Notes: generated from the sequence alone by a model not told the origin. A stretch of 64,000 nt of DNA from Mesorhizobium sp. ES1-1 (GCF_020164785.1 NZ_JAIUGX010000014.1:62001-126000), one strand, 5' to 3'. Shown: positions 36,134-45,752, counted from the stretch's first letter. A program made the numbers and translations.

Positions 36134-37233
36134 ACAAGGTTCTCTCCGCAGCCGAGTTGCAGCCAGCGCAGCCGTCGGTCGTCCAGATTCCCGCGCCGGC
36201 CAAAAACTGGCGCAAGCCGTTCGTCATGCTGGGCGCCGCGATCGCGATCGGCGTCGCGGGCTGGTATGGTTTTCAGTGGTGGCAGGCCGGCCGCTTCCTC
36301 GTGTCGACCGACGATGCCTATGTCGGCGGCAACGTCACGCCGCTGGCGCCACGGGTCGCCGGGCACATCGATGCGATCCTCGTCGAGGACAACCAGCATG
36401 TCGCCGCCGGCCAACTCATCATTCGCATCGACGACCGGCCTTTCAAGGCGGCGGTCGAGCGTGCGCAGGCATCCGTCCAGCAGCAGCAGTCGGCACTCGA
36501 CAATCTCCGTGCCCAGGTCTCGCTGCAGAATTCGCTGATCGAACAAGCGCAGGCTGATCTCGAAGCCAAGAGTGCCGCCGCTACGTTCACCGCACAGGAC
36601 GCTCAACGCTATGCGGCGCTGGCCAGCACCAAGACGGGCTCGCAGCAGGACGCGCAGCGAAGTCTCGCCGCCGACGGCCAGGCCAAGGCTTCCGTCGCCG
36701 CCGCGCGCGCCGGGCTTGCAGCCGCCAAACAACAGTCCACTGTGCTCAACACGCAAATTGCGGAGGCAACTGCCGCCGTGGCGGCCGCCAGGACCGATCT
36801 CGATACTGCCGAGCTCGATCTCGGCTTCACGCAGATCCGCTCGCCCATCGACGGCCTCGTCGGCAACCGGTTGGCGCAGGTCGGCACCTATGTGTCACCG
36901 GGCAGCTATCTCCTGACGATCGTCCCGGAGACGGGCCTGTGGGTCAATGCCAATTTCAAGGAGGACCAGCTGCGCAGCATGGCGGACGGTCAGGCGGCGA
37001 CGGTCTATACCGACATTGCCCCCGATGCGCCGCTCAAGGGTCATGTCACCAGCCTGGGACCGGCAACAGGGGCGATCTTCAGCGTTATCCCGGCGCAGAA
37101 CGCGACGGGCAATTTCACCAAGATCGTCCAGCGCGTTCCGGTGCGGATCGCCATTGATCCGGACCAGGCGCACAGAGTCGCGCTGCGGCCGGGTCTGTCC
37201 ACCGTCGTGACTGTCGATACCGGCTCGTACTGA
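36130..37233 (+). CDS. HlyD/EmrA-family membrane fusion protein
   Basis: A 367-residue periplasmic adaptor linking an inner-membrane pump to an outer-membrane channel. One N-terminal membrane helix near residues 34-54, then the lipoyl-like half-motif GGNVTPLAPRVAGHIDAILV. A long Ala/Gln-rich coiled coil spans about residues 105-215, followed by the second lipoyl half (LGFTQIRSPIDGLVGNRLAQ) and the beta-barrel (GLWVNANFKEDQL). It partners the 14-helix permease encoded 7 bases downstream. Substrates unknown. Confidence 0.93.
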   Translation: MNKVLSAAELQPAQPSVVQIPAPAKNWRKPFVMLGAAIAIGVAGWYGFQWWQAGRFLVSTDDAYVGGNVTPLAPRVAGHIDAILVEDNQHVAAGQLIIRIDDRPFKAAVERAQASVQQQQSALDNLRAQVSLQNSLIEQAQADLEAKSAAATFTAQDAQRYAALASTKTGSQQDAQRSLAADGQAKASVAAARAGLAAAKQQSTVLNTQIAEATAAVAAARTDLDTAELDLGFTQIRSPIDGLVGNRLAQVGTYVSPGSYLLTIVPETGLWVNANFKEDQLRSMADGQAATVYTDIAPDAPLKGHVTSLGPATGAIFSVIPAQNATGNFTKIVQRVPVRIAIDPDQAHRVALRPGLSTVVTVDTGSY

Positions 37234-37240
37234 GGACGCC

Positions 37241-38803
37241 ATGCCCAAGCGCGCCGAACCACAATCCTTCATCGCCAGCATCCTGCCTTTCATTGTGATG
37301 TGCGTGGGGATGTTCATCGCGCTGCTCGACATCCAGATCGTCGCGTCCTCGCTGCAGGACATTGGCGGCGGCCTGTCGGCGGCGCAGGACCAGATCGGCT
37401 GGGTGCAGACTTCCTATCTGGTGGCGGAGATCATCGTCATTCCGCTGTCGGGCTGGCTCACCCGGGTGTTCTCGACACGCTGGCTGTTCACCATCTCGGC
37501 GGCCGGCTTTACGCTCGTCAGCATGCTGTGCGGCTTCGCCTGGAGCATCGAAAGCATGATCGTGTTCCGCGCGCTGCAAGGGCTGCTCGGCGCGTCGATG
37601 ATCCCGACGGTCTTCACCTCGTCGTTCCACTATTTCCAGGGTCCGAGGCGGGTCTATGCGGCCGCGGTGGTCGGCAGCATCGCCTCGATTGCACCGACGC
37701 TCGGGCCAGTCATCGGCGGCTGGATCACCGACACGCTGAGCTGGCATTGGCTGTTCTACGTCAACGTCATTCCGGGCACGATCATCACCATCCTCGTCGC
37801 CGTGCTGGTCAAGATCGACAAGGCCGACCTATCGCTGCTCAAGGGCGCCGACTATATCGGCATGGCGCTGATGGCGGTCAGCCTCGGTACTGCGGAATAT
37901 GTCCTGGAAGAGGGATCGCGCTGGAACTGGTTTGACGATGCGACGATCCGCAACGGCGCTATCGTCGCCAGCATCACCATGGTTCTGTTCGTCATCCGCA
38001 GCCTGACCTATTCGCAGCCGGTGGTCGACTTCCGCGCCTTCGGCAACCGCAATTTCGCCCTTGGCTGCTTCCTGTCCTTCGTCACCGGCATCGGCATCTT
38101 CGCCACGATCTATCTGACGCCGCTGTTCCTCGGCTATGTCAGGGGATACGACGCTTTGCAGACCGGGCTCGCGGTCTTCTCCACCGGTGTCGCGTCGATG
38201 GTCGGCGTTCCCGTCTATATCTTTCTGGCCAGGCGCTTCGACACGCGCTGGCTGATGATGTTCGGGCTTGCCTCCTTCGGCGCGTCGATGTGGAGTTTCA
38301 GCGCCATCACCAGCCAGTGGGGTGCGGCCGAGCTCTTGATCCCGCAACTGTTTCGTGGCTTCCCGCAGGTCTTCGCCGTGGCGCCGAGCGTCAATCTTGG
38401 TCTGGGAAGCCTGCCGCCCGAGCGGCTGAAATATGCCAGCGGCCTGTTCAACACGATGCGCAATCTCGGCGGCGCGGTCGGCATCGCCATTTGTGGCGCG
38501 ATCCTGAACGACCGCACCAACTTCCATTTCCTGACGATCGCCTCGCATCTGACGCCGCAGAACGAGGCCGCCATGCGGCTGGTCGACAATGTCGCGCTGC
38601 GTTACGGCCAGTTGCCCGGCGCCGTCGCCGATGGTCACACCGCTTCGTTGAGGCAACTCTGGGCGCTGGCCTACCGCGAAGCATCGACCATGGCTTACGC
38701 CGATGCATTCCTCGCGATCGCGGTCGCCTTCGTGCTTGCGACCGCGCTGGTTCCGTTCCTGCGCAATGTCACACCGAAGGCGCCGCCACCGGACGCTCAC
38801 TGA
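37241..38803 (+). CDS. DHA2-family (EmrB-type) MFS drug:H+ antiporter
   Basis: A 520-residue permease with about 14 hydrophobic segments. The first-loop region GWVQTSYLVAEIIVIPLSGW and motif C-like GPVIGGWITDTLSWHWLFYV are typical of DHA2 transporters. DIQIVASSL in helix 1 corresponds to the conserved motif D1, with Asp. It pumps drugs or metabolites across the inner membrane in partnership with the HlyD protein. Third gene of the HxlR-led operon. A 9-bp hairpin about 75 bases past the stop lacks a T-tract. Confidence 0.93.
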   Translation: MPKRAEPQSFIASILPFIVMCVGMFIALLDIQIVASSLQDIGGGLSAAQDQIGWVQTSYLVAEIIVIPLSGWLTRVFSTRWLFTISAAGFTLVSMLCGFAWSIESMIVFRALQGLLGASMIPTVFTSSFHYFQGPRRVYAAAVVGSIASIAPTLGPVIGGWITDTLSWHWLFYVNVIPGTIITILVAVLVKIDKADLSLLKGADYIGMALMAVSLGTAEYVLEEGSRWNWFDDATIRNGAIVASITMVLFVIRSLTYSQPVVDFRAFGNRNFALGCFLSFVTGIGIFATIYLTPLFLGYVRGYDALQTGLAVFSTGVASMVGVPVYIFLARRFDTRWLMMFGLASFGASMWSFSAITSQWGAAELLIPQLFRGFPQVFAVAPSVNLGLGSLPPERLKYASGLFNTMRNLGGAVGIAICGAILNDRTNFHFLTIASHLTPQNEAAMRLVDNVALRYGQLPGAVADGHTASLRQLWALAYREASTMAYADAFLAIAVAFVLATALVPFLRNVTPKAPPPDAH

Positions 38804-38877
38804 GGCGGTCCACCGGACCGGTTCGCGGCGACTGCGGGCAAGGTGAGCTGGTTGCCCACGCGGCTCGTACGCCCGAT

Positions 38878-38896
38878 GACGGCGGCTGCCGCCGTC
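38878..38896. terminator. Strong GC hairpin downstream of the efflux operon
   Basis: GACGGCGGC (38878-38886), one T, and GCCGCCGTC (38888-38896) are perfectly complementary and would close on a small loop. It follows the MFS gene and precedes the EamA gene. Without a T-tract it could be a Rho-linked end or a repeat remnant; the terminator role is a guess. Confidence 0.35.
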
Positions 38897-39048
38897 GAGC
38901 GTGGAGAAATCGACAGGGCGGCAAAAAGTTCGAGCTCCGATCATGCGCCCGACCGACGGCGTTGGACCGCCACATGGGCGGGGCTGCCATCTGGCCGCGC
39001 CAGTTTGCCCTGATATGTCAGGCTGCGATCCCTCGCTCGAGCAAATCC

Positions 39049-39963
39049 GTGAAGTCATCCAGCCTGGCCGGCCCAATCTCCCCAACGATCCCGGTGCTGG
39101 TCTGCGCGCTTGGCATCTTGATACTGTCGGCTATGGACGCCGCGATGAAGACCCTGGTCATCGCCGCCGGGGTCTACAACACCCTGCTGTGGCGCAGCGC
39201 GCTTGCGGCCGTCTGCGCCGGCGCGGGCTGGTCCGTGGGGCCGCGCTCGCGTCCCACGCTCGCCGTCCTCAAACTGCATGCGCTGCGCGCGGTGGTCGCC
39301 GGCATTGTCCTGCTGTCCTTTTTCTGGGGCCTTGCCAGGCTGCCGTTGGCAGAGGCGATCGGGCTGAGCTTCGTCGCGCCTCTGATCGCGCTGTTGCTTG
39401 CTGCTGTTCTGCTGGGCGAGCGCATACAGCGTCAGGCGATCTGGGCGTCCGCCGCCGGCATTGCCGGCGTTGCGGTCATCGTGGGCGGACAGTTCGGTGA
39501 TGCTGGCCATACCAGGGACGCCATGCTGGGCACGATCGCGGTGCTGGCCTCGACTTTGTTCTACGCCTACAATCTGATCCTCGCGCGGCAACAGGCGCAG
39601 GTGGCCAAACCGATCGAAATCATGCTGTTCCAGAACCTTTGCGTGGCGATCATGCTCGCGCTGGCTGCGCCCTGGCTCGCCATTGTCCTGCCCAGCCGGC
39701 TCTGGCTCTTGCTGGCCGGCGTGACGATGCTTTCCCTAGCGGGGCAGTTTCTGATGAGTTGGGCCTACGCCCGCGCCGAGGCGCAGTATCTGATCCCGAC
39801 CGAGTATTCGGCGTTCATCTGGGCGATCGCGCTCGGCTGGTTCTTCTTCGACGAGGAGGTGACGTGGACGACGCTGACCGGGGCAGGCCTGATCGTGGCC
39901 AGTTGCCTGATCGCGGCGCGCTCGAACCCGAAACTTGCCGAACCGATCGAAGCCGCGATGTGA
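39049..39963 (+). CDS. EamA/DMT-family permease
   Basis: A 304-residue protein with ten predicted membrane helices in two EamA repeats: the first from IPVLVCALGILILSAMDAAM, the second beginning at TIAVLASTLFYAYNLILARQ. GERIQRQAIWASAAGIAGVA and FFDEEVTWTTLTGAGLIVAS are the conserved ends of the repeats. Export of an amino acid or metabolite is likely; substrate unknown. No ATG fits well: GTG at 39049 gives the N-terminus expected for the family (KSSSLAGPISPT), while ATG at 38974 would add 25 residues. Confidence 0.85.
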   Translation: MKSSSLAGPISPTIPVLVCALGILILSAMDAAMKTLVIAAGVYNTLLWRSALAAVCAGAGWSVGPRSRPTLAVLKLHALRAVVAGIVLLSFFWGLARLPLAEAIGLSFVAPLIALLLAAVLLGERIQRQAIWASAAGIAGVAVIVGGQFGDAGHTRDAMLGTIAVLASTLFYAYNLILARQQAQVAKPIEIMLFQNLCVAIMLALAAPWLAIVLPSRLWLLLAGVTMLSLAGQFLMSWAYARAEAQYLIPTEYSAFIWAIALGWFFFDEEVTWTTLTGAGLIVASCLIAARSNPKLAEPIEAAM

Positions 39964-39977
39964 GGTCGTGAGTGGCG

Positions 39978-41288
39978 TCAGCGCACCGGTTCACGGTGGG
40001 CGCTGGGCAGGCGGGTGGCGATCAGCTTGTCGATGCGGCGGCCGTCGAGGTCGACGACTTCAAAGCGCCAGCCCTGCGCGTCTACGCATTCGCCGGTGGC
40101 CGGCAGATGGTGCATGTGCGACAGGACGTAACCCGCGACGGTCTCGTAGTCGCGGTTTTCCGGCAGATCGATGCCGAGGATATCGGCCATCTCGTCGGCC
40201 TGCATATAGCCGGCGAGCAGCCATGATCCGTCTTCCCGCTTGACGGCATTCTCCTCGTCGCCGGCGTCGGTGTCCGCGCGGAAGACGCCGGTGATGGCCT
40301 CCAATATGTCTGCCGGCGTGACGATGCCTTCGAAATGGCCGTATTCATCATGCACCAGCGCCATCGGCACGTCGGATTCCTTCAGCTTCTGCAGCACGTC
40401 CAGCGCGTCGGCCTGATCGTAGACGATGGGCGCGGGTCGCACATGCCTGCTTGGGTCGAGCGGGCGCCCGGCGAGCAGCGCGGCCAGCACGTCGCGGGTC
40501 TGCACGACGCCAACCATCACGTCGACGCCGCCATCGCCAGCCGGCAGGCGCGAATGCTGGGTTTCCATCAGGAGCTTTCGGATAGCGTTTTCGTCGGATT
40601 GCAGATTGATCCAGTCGACCTCGGTGCGCGGCGTCATCACCGCGCGCACGGCGCGGTCGCCAAGCCGCATGACGCCGGCGATCATGCGCCGTTCGTCCGA
40701 TTCGATGGTGCCGTGATGCTCGGCCTCGGCAACCAGCATCTTGATTTCCTCGTCGGTGACTTTCTCTTCGCTTTCGCCGCGCTGGCCAAGCAGCCACAAT
40801 ATGGCGCGGCCCGAAAAATCGAGCAGGAAGACAAGGGGCGCCGAGACGGTGGCAAGGATCGTCATCGCCGGAGCGGCTCGCACCGCGACGCGCTCCGGAT
40901 CGCGCAACGCGATCTGCTTGGGCACCAGTTCGCCGACTATCAGCGAGAAATAAGTGATGACGGCGACGACGATGCCGACGCCGAGCGGATCGGCGAGCGT
41001 CTCGCGCAAGCCGGTCGAGCCCAGGTATCGGGCCAGTCGCTCACCCAGCGTGGCGCCGGAGAAAGCGCCGGAAAGGACGCCGACGAGCGTGATGCCGATC
41101 TGCACCGAGGACAGGAACTTGCCGGGGTTCGAACCGAGTTCGAGCGCGCGGCCGGCGCCGTTGATGCCGCGGTCGATCATCGCCTTCAGCCGGGCCGGAC
41201 GCGAGGAAACGATGGCGAGCTCGGACATCGACAAAAGGCCGTTCACGCAGATGAGGACGACCACGATGGCAATTTCGAGATACAGCAT
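39978..41288 (-). CDS. CNNM/CorC-type transporter-associated protein (HlyC/CorC hemolysin family)
   Basis: A 436-residue inner-membrane protein. The CNNM (DUF21) domain has three to four helices over residues 1-170, including SLIVGELVPKQIALRDPERV, the family hallmark. Two CBS domains follow (MTPRTEVDWINLQSDEN and VHDEYGHFEGIVTPADILEA). The C-terminal CorC_HlyC domain (EDGSWLLAGYMQADEMADIL to the end) completes the order. Family members transport or regulate Mg2+/Co2+; hemolysin is a historical name. Full length, with convergent EamA gene on its left. Confidence 0.93.
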   Translation of the reverse strand: MLYLEIAIVVVLICVNGLLSMSELAIVSSRPARLKAMIDRGINGAGRALELGSNPGKFLSSVQIGITLVGVLSGAFSGATLGERLARYLGSTGLRETLADPLGVGIVVAVITYFSLIVGELVPKQIALRDPERVAVRAAPAMTILATVSAPLVFLLDFSGRAILWLLGQRGESEEKVTDEEIKMLVAEAEHHGTIESDERRMIAGVMRLGDRAVRAVMTPRTEVDWINLQSDENAIRKLLMETQHSRLPAGDGGVDVMVGVVQTRDVLAALLAGRPLDPSRHVRPAPIVYDQADALDVLQKLKESDVPMALVHDEYGHFEGIVTPADILEAITGVFRADTDAGDEENAVKREDGSWLLAGYMQADEMADILGIDLPENRDYETVAGYVLSHMHHLPATGECVDAQGWRFEVVDLDGRRIDKLIATRLPSAHREPVR

Positions 41289-41434
41289 GGGGGCTCAATA
41301 GCATTGCGGCGCGGTTTTCGAAAATAGTTCGCCATGATTTTTGGAGAATCACAGCCCAGCCCTCAGGGGGCTTCGCATGTTCCCACCAAGAAACATCGCC
41401 GTTTCAATGCAGACCTGTGGCTACCCGAGGCGTC

Positions 41435-42142
41435 TCATTGCGTCGGCTTCAATATGCCGATCAAGGCCTTGCCGTCGGTGAAATAGGGATCGCCGCCACC
41501 ATTGCGGCCGGTCTCGGTGGCGCCGATGCCGGCGATGACGCTTGTCGATGCCAGTAGTCCGGCTGCCTGAAGGTCGTCGATGAGCAAGTCCCGTTCTGCA
41601 TCGATGTCAAGGCCGATATGGTGGGTAATGGCGCCGGTGTCGCGGCTCAGCCCGACGCCGCGATCGAAGCTGGCCGAGCCGAGCCATAGCGGCCGGCCGT
41701 CATCACCGGTCGCAGCGGTGCGCCAGAAGCGGACATGATGACGCCGGTCGGCGCTGTCTCCGACCGGCTTTTCGAAGGCGAGATCCTGGGTGCGGTCTTC
41801 GAAGAGCAACGCGCTGACCGGCGCGTCGGGATAAGGGTGGTTGAACAGGACGCTTTCGCCGATCTCGATCGCTGTCTTCAAGGTCACCGCGTCGGCTGTG
41901 TCCCACTTGGCGATGGCGAAAGCGTGGATGACTTCCTTCTCTGTACCGACAAGGCCGACATTGATCGGATCGCCGGGAATGCCTTGCGGCGTGTGCGTCA
42001 CCATTTCGAAGCCCTGGTCACGGAAGCCGCGATCGCGCAACGTCCAGAATTCCGGCGCGGCGACATAAGCGAGCGCCAGCCAGGCCACCAATAAGGCGGC
42101 CGCCCAGATCGTTGCTCGCCGCCGAAAGCTTCGCTGGCTCAT
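41435..42142 (-). CDS. LssY C-terminal-domain protein, membrane-anchored
   Basis: A 235-residue protein with one N-terminal helix (IWAAALLVAWLALAYVAA) and a periplasmic or cytoplasmic LssY_C domain. Marks are GDPINVGLVGTEKEVIHAFA, the YPDAPVSALLFEDRTQDLAF block and RRHHVRFWRT. In Legionella, LssY is a PAP2-linked protein; here the PAP2 part is absent. Function unknown. ATG at 42142 follows GAGGGGAA closely, better than the ATG at 42163. It stands alone between divergent and convergent neighbours. Confidence 0.82.
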   Translation of the reverse strand: MSQRSFRRRATIWAAALLVAWLALAYVAAPEFWTLRDRGFRDQGFEMVTHTPQGIPGDPINVGLVGTEKEVIHAFAIAKWDTADAVTLKTAIEIGESVLFNHPYPDAPVSALLFEDRTQDLAFEKPVGDSADRRHHVRFWRTAATGDDGRPLWLGSASFDRGVGLSRDTGAITHHIGLDIDAERDLLIDDLQAAGLLASTSVIAGIGATETGRNGGGDPYFTDGKALIGILKPTQ

Positions 42143-42281
42143 CTTCCCCTCGAACCGTCGCATTATCTGTCACCCCGGGAACCGCGAAATCAATGGCGAG
42201 CGTCGTATCGCCAGGCTATCATCGGCAATCGTTTTTGCGCGGGGGGCTGCAATGGAACGGAAGGCGGCAGGTAGCAGGTCA

Positions 42282-42971
42282 ATGGCGTTGACCGCCGAGC
42301 TTGTGTCGCGGGTGGAGCGCGTCGAGCCAGATCCTGGGCCGGAACCTGGGACCAGCGAGCACACGGATGCGCAATACGATGAACTGGTCGATCAGCTGCT
42401 TTCGGACTACCGGCCCGAAACGCTGTGGGTCTTTGCCTATGGTTCGCTGATCTGGAACCCCGAATTCGCCCATGTCGAACAGCGTCTGGCGACGGCGCCG
42501 GGGTGGCATCGCTCGTTCTGCCTGAAACTGACGCGTTGGCGCGGAACGCCGGACCTGCCCGCCTTGATGCTGGCTCTGGACCGGGGCGGCAGCTGCAACG
42601 GCATTGCTTACCGGCTGCCAGACGAAGATCATTTTGGGCAGCTCGGCCAGCTGATGCGCCGGGAAATCGATGCGAACCCACCAACCAACGTGCCTTGCTG
42701 GATCAATATCAGGACAAAGGAAGGGCCGCTGCGTGCCTTGGCGTTCGTCGCGGCGCCCGGCGGCAGGGCCTATGCCGGACGGCTGCCGCTTGAGGAGGTA
42801 GCAGACACCCTGGCCCGGGCCGCGGGACATTGGGGCTCGTCGGCGCAGTATCTGTTCCGCACCGTCAGCATGCTTGAGCAAAGTGGCATCCGGGACAGGA
42901 ACCTCTGGCGAATCCAGGATCTGGTGGCGCGGCAGATCATGGCTTCAGGCCCCAGCGGCGATCCGGCCTGA
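42282..42971 (+). CDS. ChaC-type gamma-glutamylcyclotransferase
   Basis: A 229-residue cytosolic enzyme that cleaves gamma-glutamyl peptides such as glutathione to 5-oxoproline. The substrate-binding loop FAYGSLIWNPEF is at about residues 50-61, then GWHRSFCLKLTRWRGTPDLP and GGSCNGIAYRLP. The length agrees with ChaC. ATG at 42282 (MALTAELVSRV) matches the N-terminus I recall for relatives; ATG at 42252 adds ten residues and has a G-rich stretch upstream, so either is possible. Converges with the extensin gene. Confidence 0.88.
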   Translation: MALTAELVSRVERVEPDPGPEPGTSEHTDAQYDELVDQLLSDYRPETLWVFAYGSLIWNPEFAHVEQRLATAPGWHRSFCLKLTRWRGTPDLPALMLALDRGGSCNGIAYRLPDEDHFGQLGQLMRREIDANPPTNVPCWINIRTKEGPLRALAFVAAPGGRAYAGRLPLEEVADTLARAAGHWGSSAQYLFRTVSMLEQSGIRDRNLWRIQDLVARQIMASGPSGDPA

Positions 42972-42978
42972 TCTCCGG

Positions 42979-43785
42979 CTACCGGCAGGCGCGGTAGCCG
43001 CTCTTGCGGTTCTTGATGTCGAAATGGAAATGGTTGCGGTGATCGTAATTGTAGCCAGGCCCCAGAACAGTGGTGAAATACTGGCAGCCATCGGCGCGCA
43101 CATTGTTGAGGAAGCCGCGGGTGCGGAAGGCAAACAGGCCGGGCTTGCGAACGTCGATGTCGTCGCCATTGTTGAGCTCAATGCTCATGACGTCCAACGC
43201 ATTGCCCTTGCCGTGCTCCGACAGGACGCCTTCACCGGCAATGTTGCGGCAGGAATAGCTGGAGCCCTGATGGATGGTCCTGACGCCGGAAAAATATCGC
43301 CAACGGGCGGAAGGTACGAGTTCGTTCTTCGTCCAGCCGGCGAAGGTGGCGGCCATGTCGCAGGTCAGTGTGGCGGCGGGCTTCATCTGGATGCCGCCGA
43401 TGGACGTGACTTTGACCGGATGGTCGATGCCGCACTGACCTTCATGGATCGGCGCCATGTCCGTATACGCCACATCCATCCTCTTGAGCTGCTGACGGCA
43501 ATCGATCTCGCTGGCCGGCATCTGTTCGACCGGCGACATCGGCTCGTCCATGCGGGGATAGGCGGCCTGCGTCATATAGGGGTTGGACGGGACAAGCTTC
43601 TGCATTCCGGTATATTGAGGGACGGTGGAGGTTTGCGTGCCGACGTCGACGGCAGGCTGCAGCGAAAGCACGCTGCCGGTGTTGCAGGCCGAAACCGTCA
43701 CGAGGGCAAGGCCGGCACCCGCCATGGCCAGGGCTTTCGACTGGCGCGCGGCGGCGCAAAAGACGTCGCGTAGTTTGCCCGACAT
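42979..43785 (-). CDS. Extensin-family lipoprotein
   Basis: A 268-residue exported protein. Signal with lipobox VTVSAC (Cys near residue 34), so likely a lipoprotein. The C-terminal extensin-like domain shows IDCRQQLKRMDVAYTDMAPI, CDMAATFAGWTKNELVPSA, LSEHGKGNALDVMSIELNNG (about residues 188-207, a His/Asp metal-peptidase-like motif) and the closing DHRNHFHFDIKNRKSGYRAC. The HxxGxAxD and HxHFD elements resemble LAS peptidases, so a cell-wall role is inferred. A second family member is encoded 96 bases upstream. Confidence 0.85.
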   Translation of the reverse strand: MSGKLRDVFCAAARQSKALAMAGAGLALVTVSACNTGSVLSLQPAVDVGTQTSTVPQYTGMQKLVPSNPYMTQAAYPRMDEPMSPVEQMPASEIDCRQQLKRMDVAYTDMAPIHEGQCGIDHPVKVTSIGGIQMKPAATLTCDMAATFAGWTKNELVPSARWRYFSGVRTIHQGSSYSCRNIAGEGVLSEHGKGNALDVMSIELNNGDDIDVRKPGLFAFRTRGFLNNVRADGCQYFTTVLGPGYNYDHRNHFHFDIKNRKSGYRACR

Positions 43786-43881
43786 TGTGGAATCCCATTC
43801 CAGATGTCCGGTATTTTAACGATCAAGGGTAAAGGAAAACTCAGCGGGCGCGTTCATGCCTGCGGCCGAATTGCGGCGAGA

Positions 43882-45120
43882 TCACTGGCAGAAGGTGCCG
43901 CCGTTGCGGCGCGGCTCCAGATCGAGATGGAAATGCAGGGAGTGATCGGCATCCGCGCCTGGTCCGAGGACGGTCTTGAAGGGCCCGCAGGCCGCCTTGC
44001 GCACGGCGTTGAGGAATTTTGCGTCCTTCTCAGGTGGCGACGGGCCGACCTCTATCGTCTTGCCGTCCGACAGGGTGAAGCTGGCGATGTCGAGCGCGTT
44101 GCCGAAGGCGTGCTCCGACAGTTTCCTCGTGCCATGGCGGGGACGGCAGACGAAGGCCGATGCCTGGCGGATCGATTTCAGATCGGCGCCGAATTCGGCT
44201 TTCGCCGCCGGTTGGATGACATCGGCCGCAAACCGCGCCGCCGCCTCGGCCATCTGGCAATTCAACTCCGTCCCGGAACCGATCCCGATCGAGCCGCCCA
44301 GCGTCTTGACGATCAGGGGATAGGGGATGGAACAGCCGATTTCGGGATTGCTCTCCGCCTTGTGCTCCTCGAACTGGACGCCGAGCCCCTTGAGGCGTGC
44401 ACGGCAGGCGACCTCTTCAGCGGGCATTTCTTCGTCCGGCATATCCGCCGAGCGCGGGTCGGGGAGCATTTTCTTCTCGCCGGTATCGGCAGGCTTTGGC
44501 GGCGGTTGCGGGGTGACCGTGGGCGGCTGCGCCCCGGATTGGGGGACATCTGGATGAGCGGGTGTGGCGGTCTCCGGGCCTTGGGGTTCGGTAATGTCGG
44601 GCCTCGGCGTCGGCAGAGGTATGATTTCAGCCGGTTCCGGTTCGCTTTCCGTATCGGCTGATGGCGCCGGGGCTGACGGCGCCGGCTGCGCCTGCTCTTG
44701 CCGATCGATCTTTTGTTCAGGTTCGGGTTTTTCTTCCTCGGTCCTTTCCGGCGCGGGGGTGGGCGTCGGGATGACCGTTGCTGGTTCCTTCTTCGCGGCA
44801 TCGTCTGCCGTTGGCGTGTCTGGACGCTGCTCGGGCACCGGCACAGTGGCGGGAACCGGCGGCGCAATGACGCCAGACGATGGCGCCGGGGGACCCTGCA
44901 TTTTCGATTGTACTTGGTGTGGCTTATGTCGGTGGCCGGCGCGAGACCGCGGCCGCTGCTTGCTTCTCGGCTTCAACGGCTGGTCGGCCCTTTGCGTAAG
45001 CGGCTGCGCCAGCGGCCTGTAGTGCCCATGCCGATGTCTGGCGTCTGCAGGCGCGACCAGCGCCGCGGTAACGGCGATGGCAAATAAGATCCTGCAGATC
45101 CGGAAAAAGGCACACCCCAT
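43882..45120 (-). CDS. Proline-rich extensin-family protein
   Basis: A 412-residue exported protein. Signal peptide about residues 1-28 (ILFAIAVTAALVAPADA). A region of roughly 170 residues, rich in Pro, Glu, Lys and Thr, follows. The C-terminal extensin-like domain is paralogous to its neighbour: VACRARLKGLGVQFEEHKAE, LSEHAFGNALDIASFTLSDG and DADHSLHFHLDLEPRRNGGT. The shared HxxGxAxD and HxHxD patterns suggest a metal-binding cell-wall enzyme. ATG at 45120 is preferred; a TTG at 45129 is possible, and neither has a good ribosome-binding site. Confidence 0.85.
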   Translation of the reverse strand: MGCAFFRICRILFAIAVTAALVAPADARHRHGHYRPLAQPLTQRADQPLKPRSKQRPRSRAGHRHKPHQVQSKMQGPPAPSSGVIAPPVPATVPVPEQRPDTPTADDAAKKEPATVIPTPTPAPERTEEEKPEPEQKIDRQEQAQPAPSAPAPSADTESEPEPAEIIPLPTPRPDITEPQGPETATPAHPDVPQSGAQPPTVTPQPPPKPADTGEKKMLPDPRSADMPDEEMPAEEVACRARLKGLGVQFEEHKAESNPEIGCSIPYPLIVKTLGGSIGIGSGTELNCQMAEAAARFAADVIQPAAKAEFGADLKSIRQASAFVCRPRHGTRKLSEHAFGNALDIASFTLSDGKTIEVGPSPPEKDAKFLNAVRKAACGPFKTVLGPGADADHSLHFHLDLEPRRNGGTFCQ

Positions 45121-45183
45121 GTCCGACAACGGCGCGCGCGCCAGGAGGTTGCCTCCGTCCCATCACGAACCGTAAACGCGGCG

Positions 45184-45609
45184 TCACGCGCCGATCTGCT
45201 CCAGGCCTTCCTCCAACAAGTCGGCGAGCAGCGGCATGCCGAGCAGGTACTTTGCCGTGTACCTGTTGCCGCGCTCGCGCGCCGCCGACACGGCGTCGCT
45301 CCATTCGGCAGCGTCGTAGTCGCCGCGGCCCAGCCAGGCCAGCGCTATCAGTTCTGCCGCCTCGTCCACGTTGAGGTCGTTGATCAGTTCGCGCAGTTCT
45401 TCCTCGGCCAGATTTTCGGAGCTTTCCTCGGCAAGCCCGTCATGGTGATGGCTGACATGGGATTCAGCGTCGAGTTCCACCTCGTGCTCGGCGCCATCGG
45501 CGTAATCCTCATTGATCGCGGCGCTCAGACCCTTGGCCTTGAGAATGAACAGGCGCACGGTATCGGGACCGATCGAGAGCTCCCAGTCTTTTTCCAGCCG
45601 CCTCTGCAC
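45184..45609 (-). CDS. DUF3775 protein
   Basis: A 141-residue acidic cytoplasmic protein. DUF3775 core: LINDLNVDEAAELIALAWLG followed by RGDYDAAEWSDAVSAARERG (about residues 76-115), and KYLLGMPLLADLLEEGLEQIG at the end. Function unknown. GTG start at 45609 with GGGAGA upstream. Same strand as the extensin genes but separated by 63 bases, so operon membership is open. Confidence 0.82.
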   Translation of the reverse strand: MQRRLEKDWELSIGPDTVRLFILKAKGLSAAINEDYADGAEHEVELDAESHVSHHHDGLAEESSENLAEEELRELINDLNVDEAAELIALAWLGRGDYDAAEWSDAVSAARERGNRYTAKYLLGMPLLADLLEEGLEQIGA

Positions 45610-45752
45610 AGGCCGTCTCCCATCAGGTCGTCTCCGGATGATAGCGGATTTGCCGCGCGCCCGTCACCTGATGTTCTACCAGGTGCTTTTGCGGGATGAA
45701 ACGCGTGCCGGCCAGCGTTAGTGTTGCATTCCCACCCCCCAAGGAGGCTTCA

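Noticed and set aside
38973..39048. Extending the EamA gene to ATG at 38974 or further to 38290
   Set aside because: The upstream part overlaps the MFS gene in another frame or reads as non-hydrophobic filler; the family N-terminus begins near GTG 39049.
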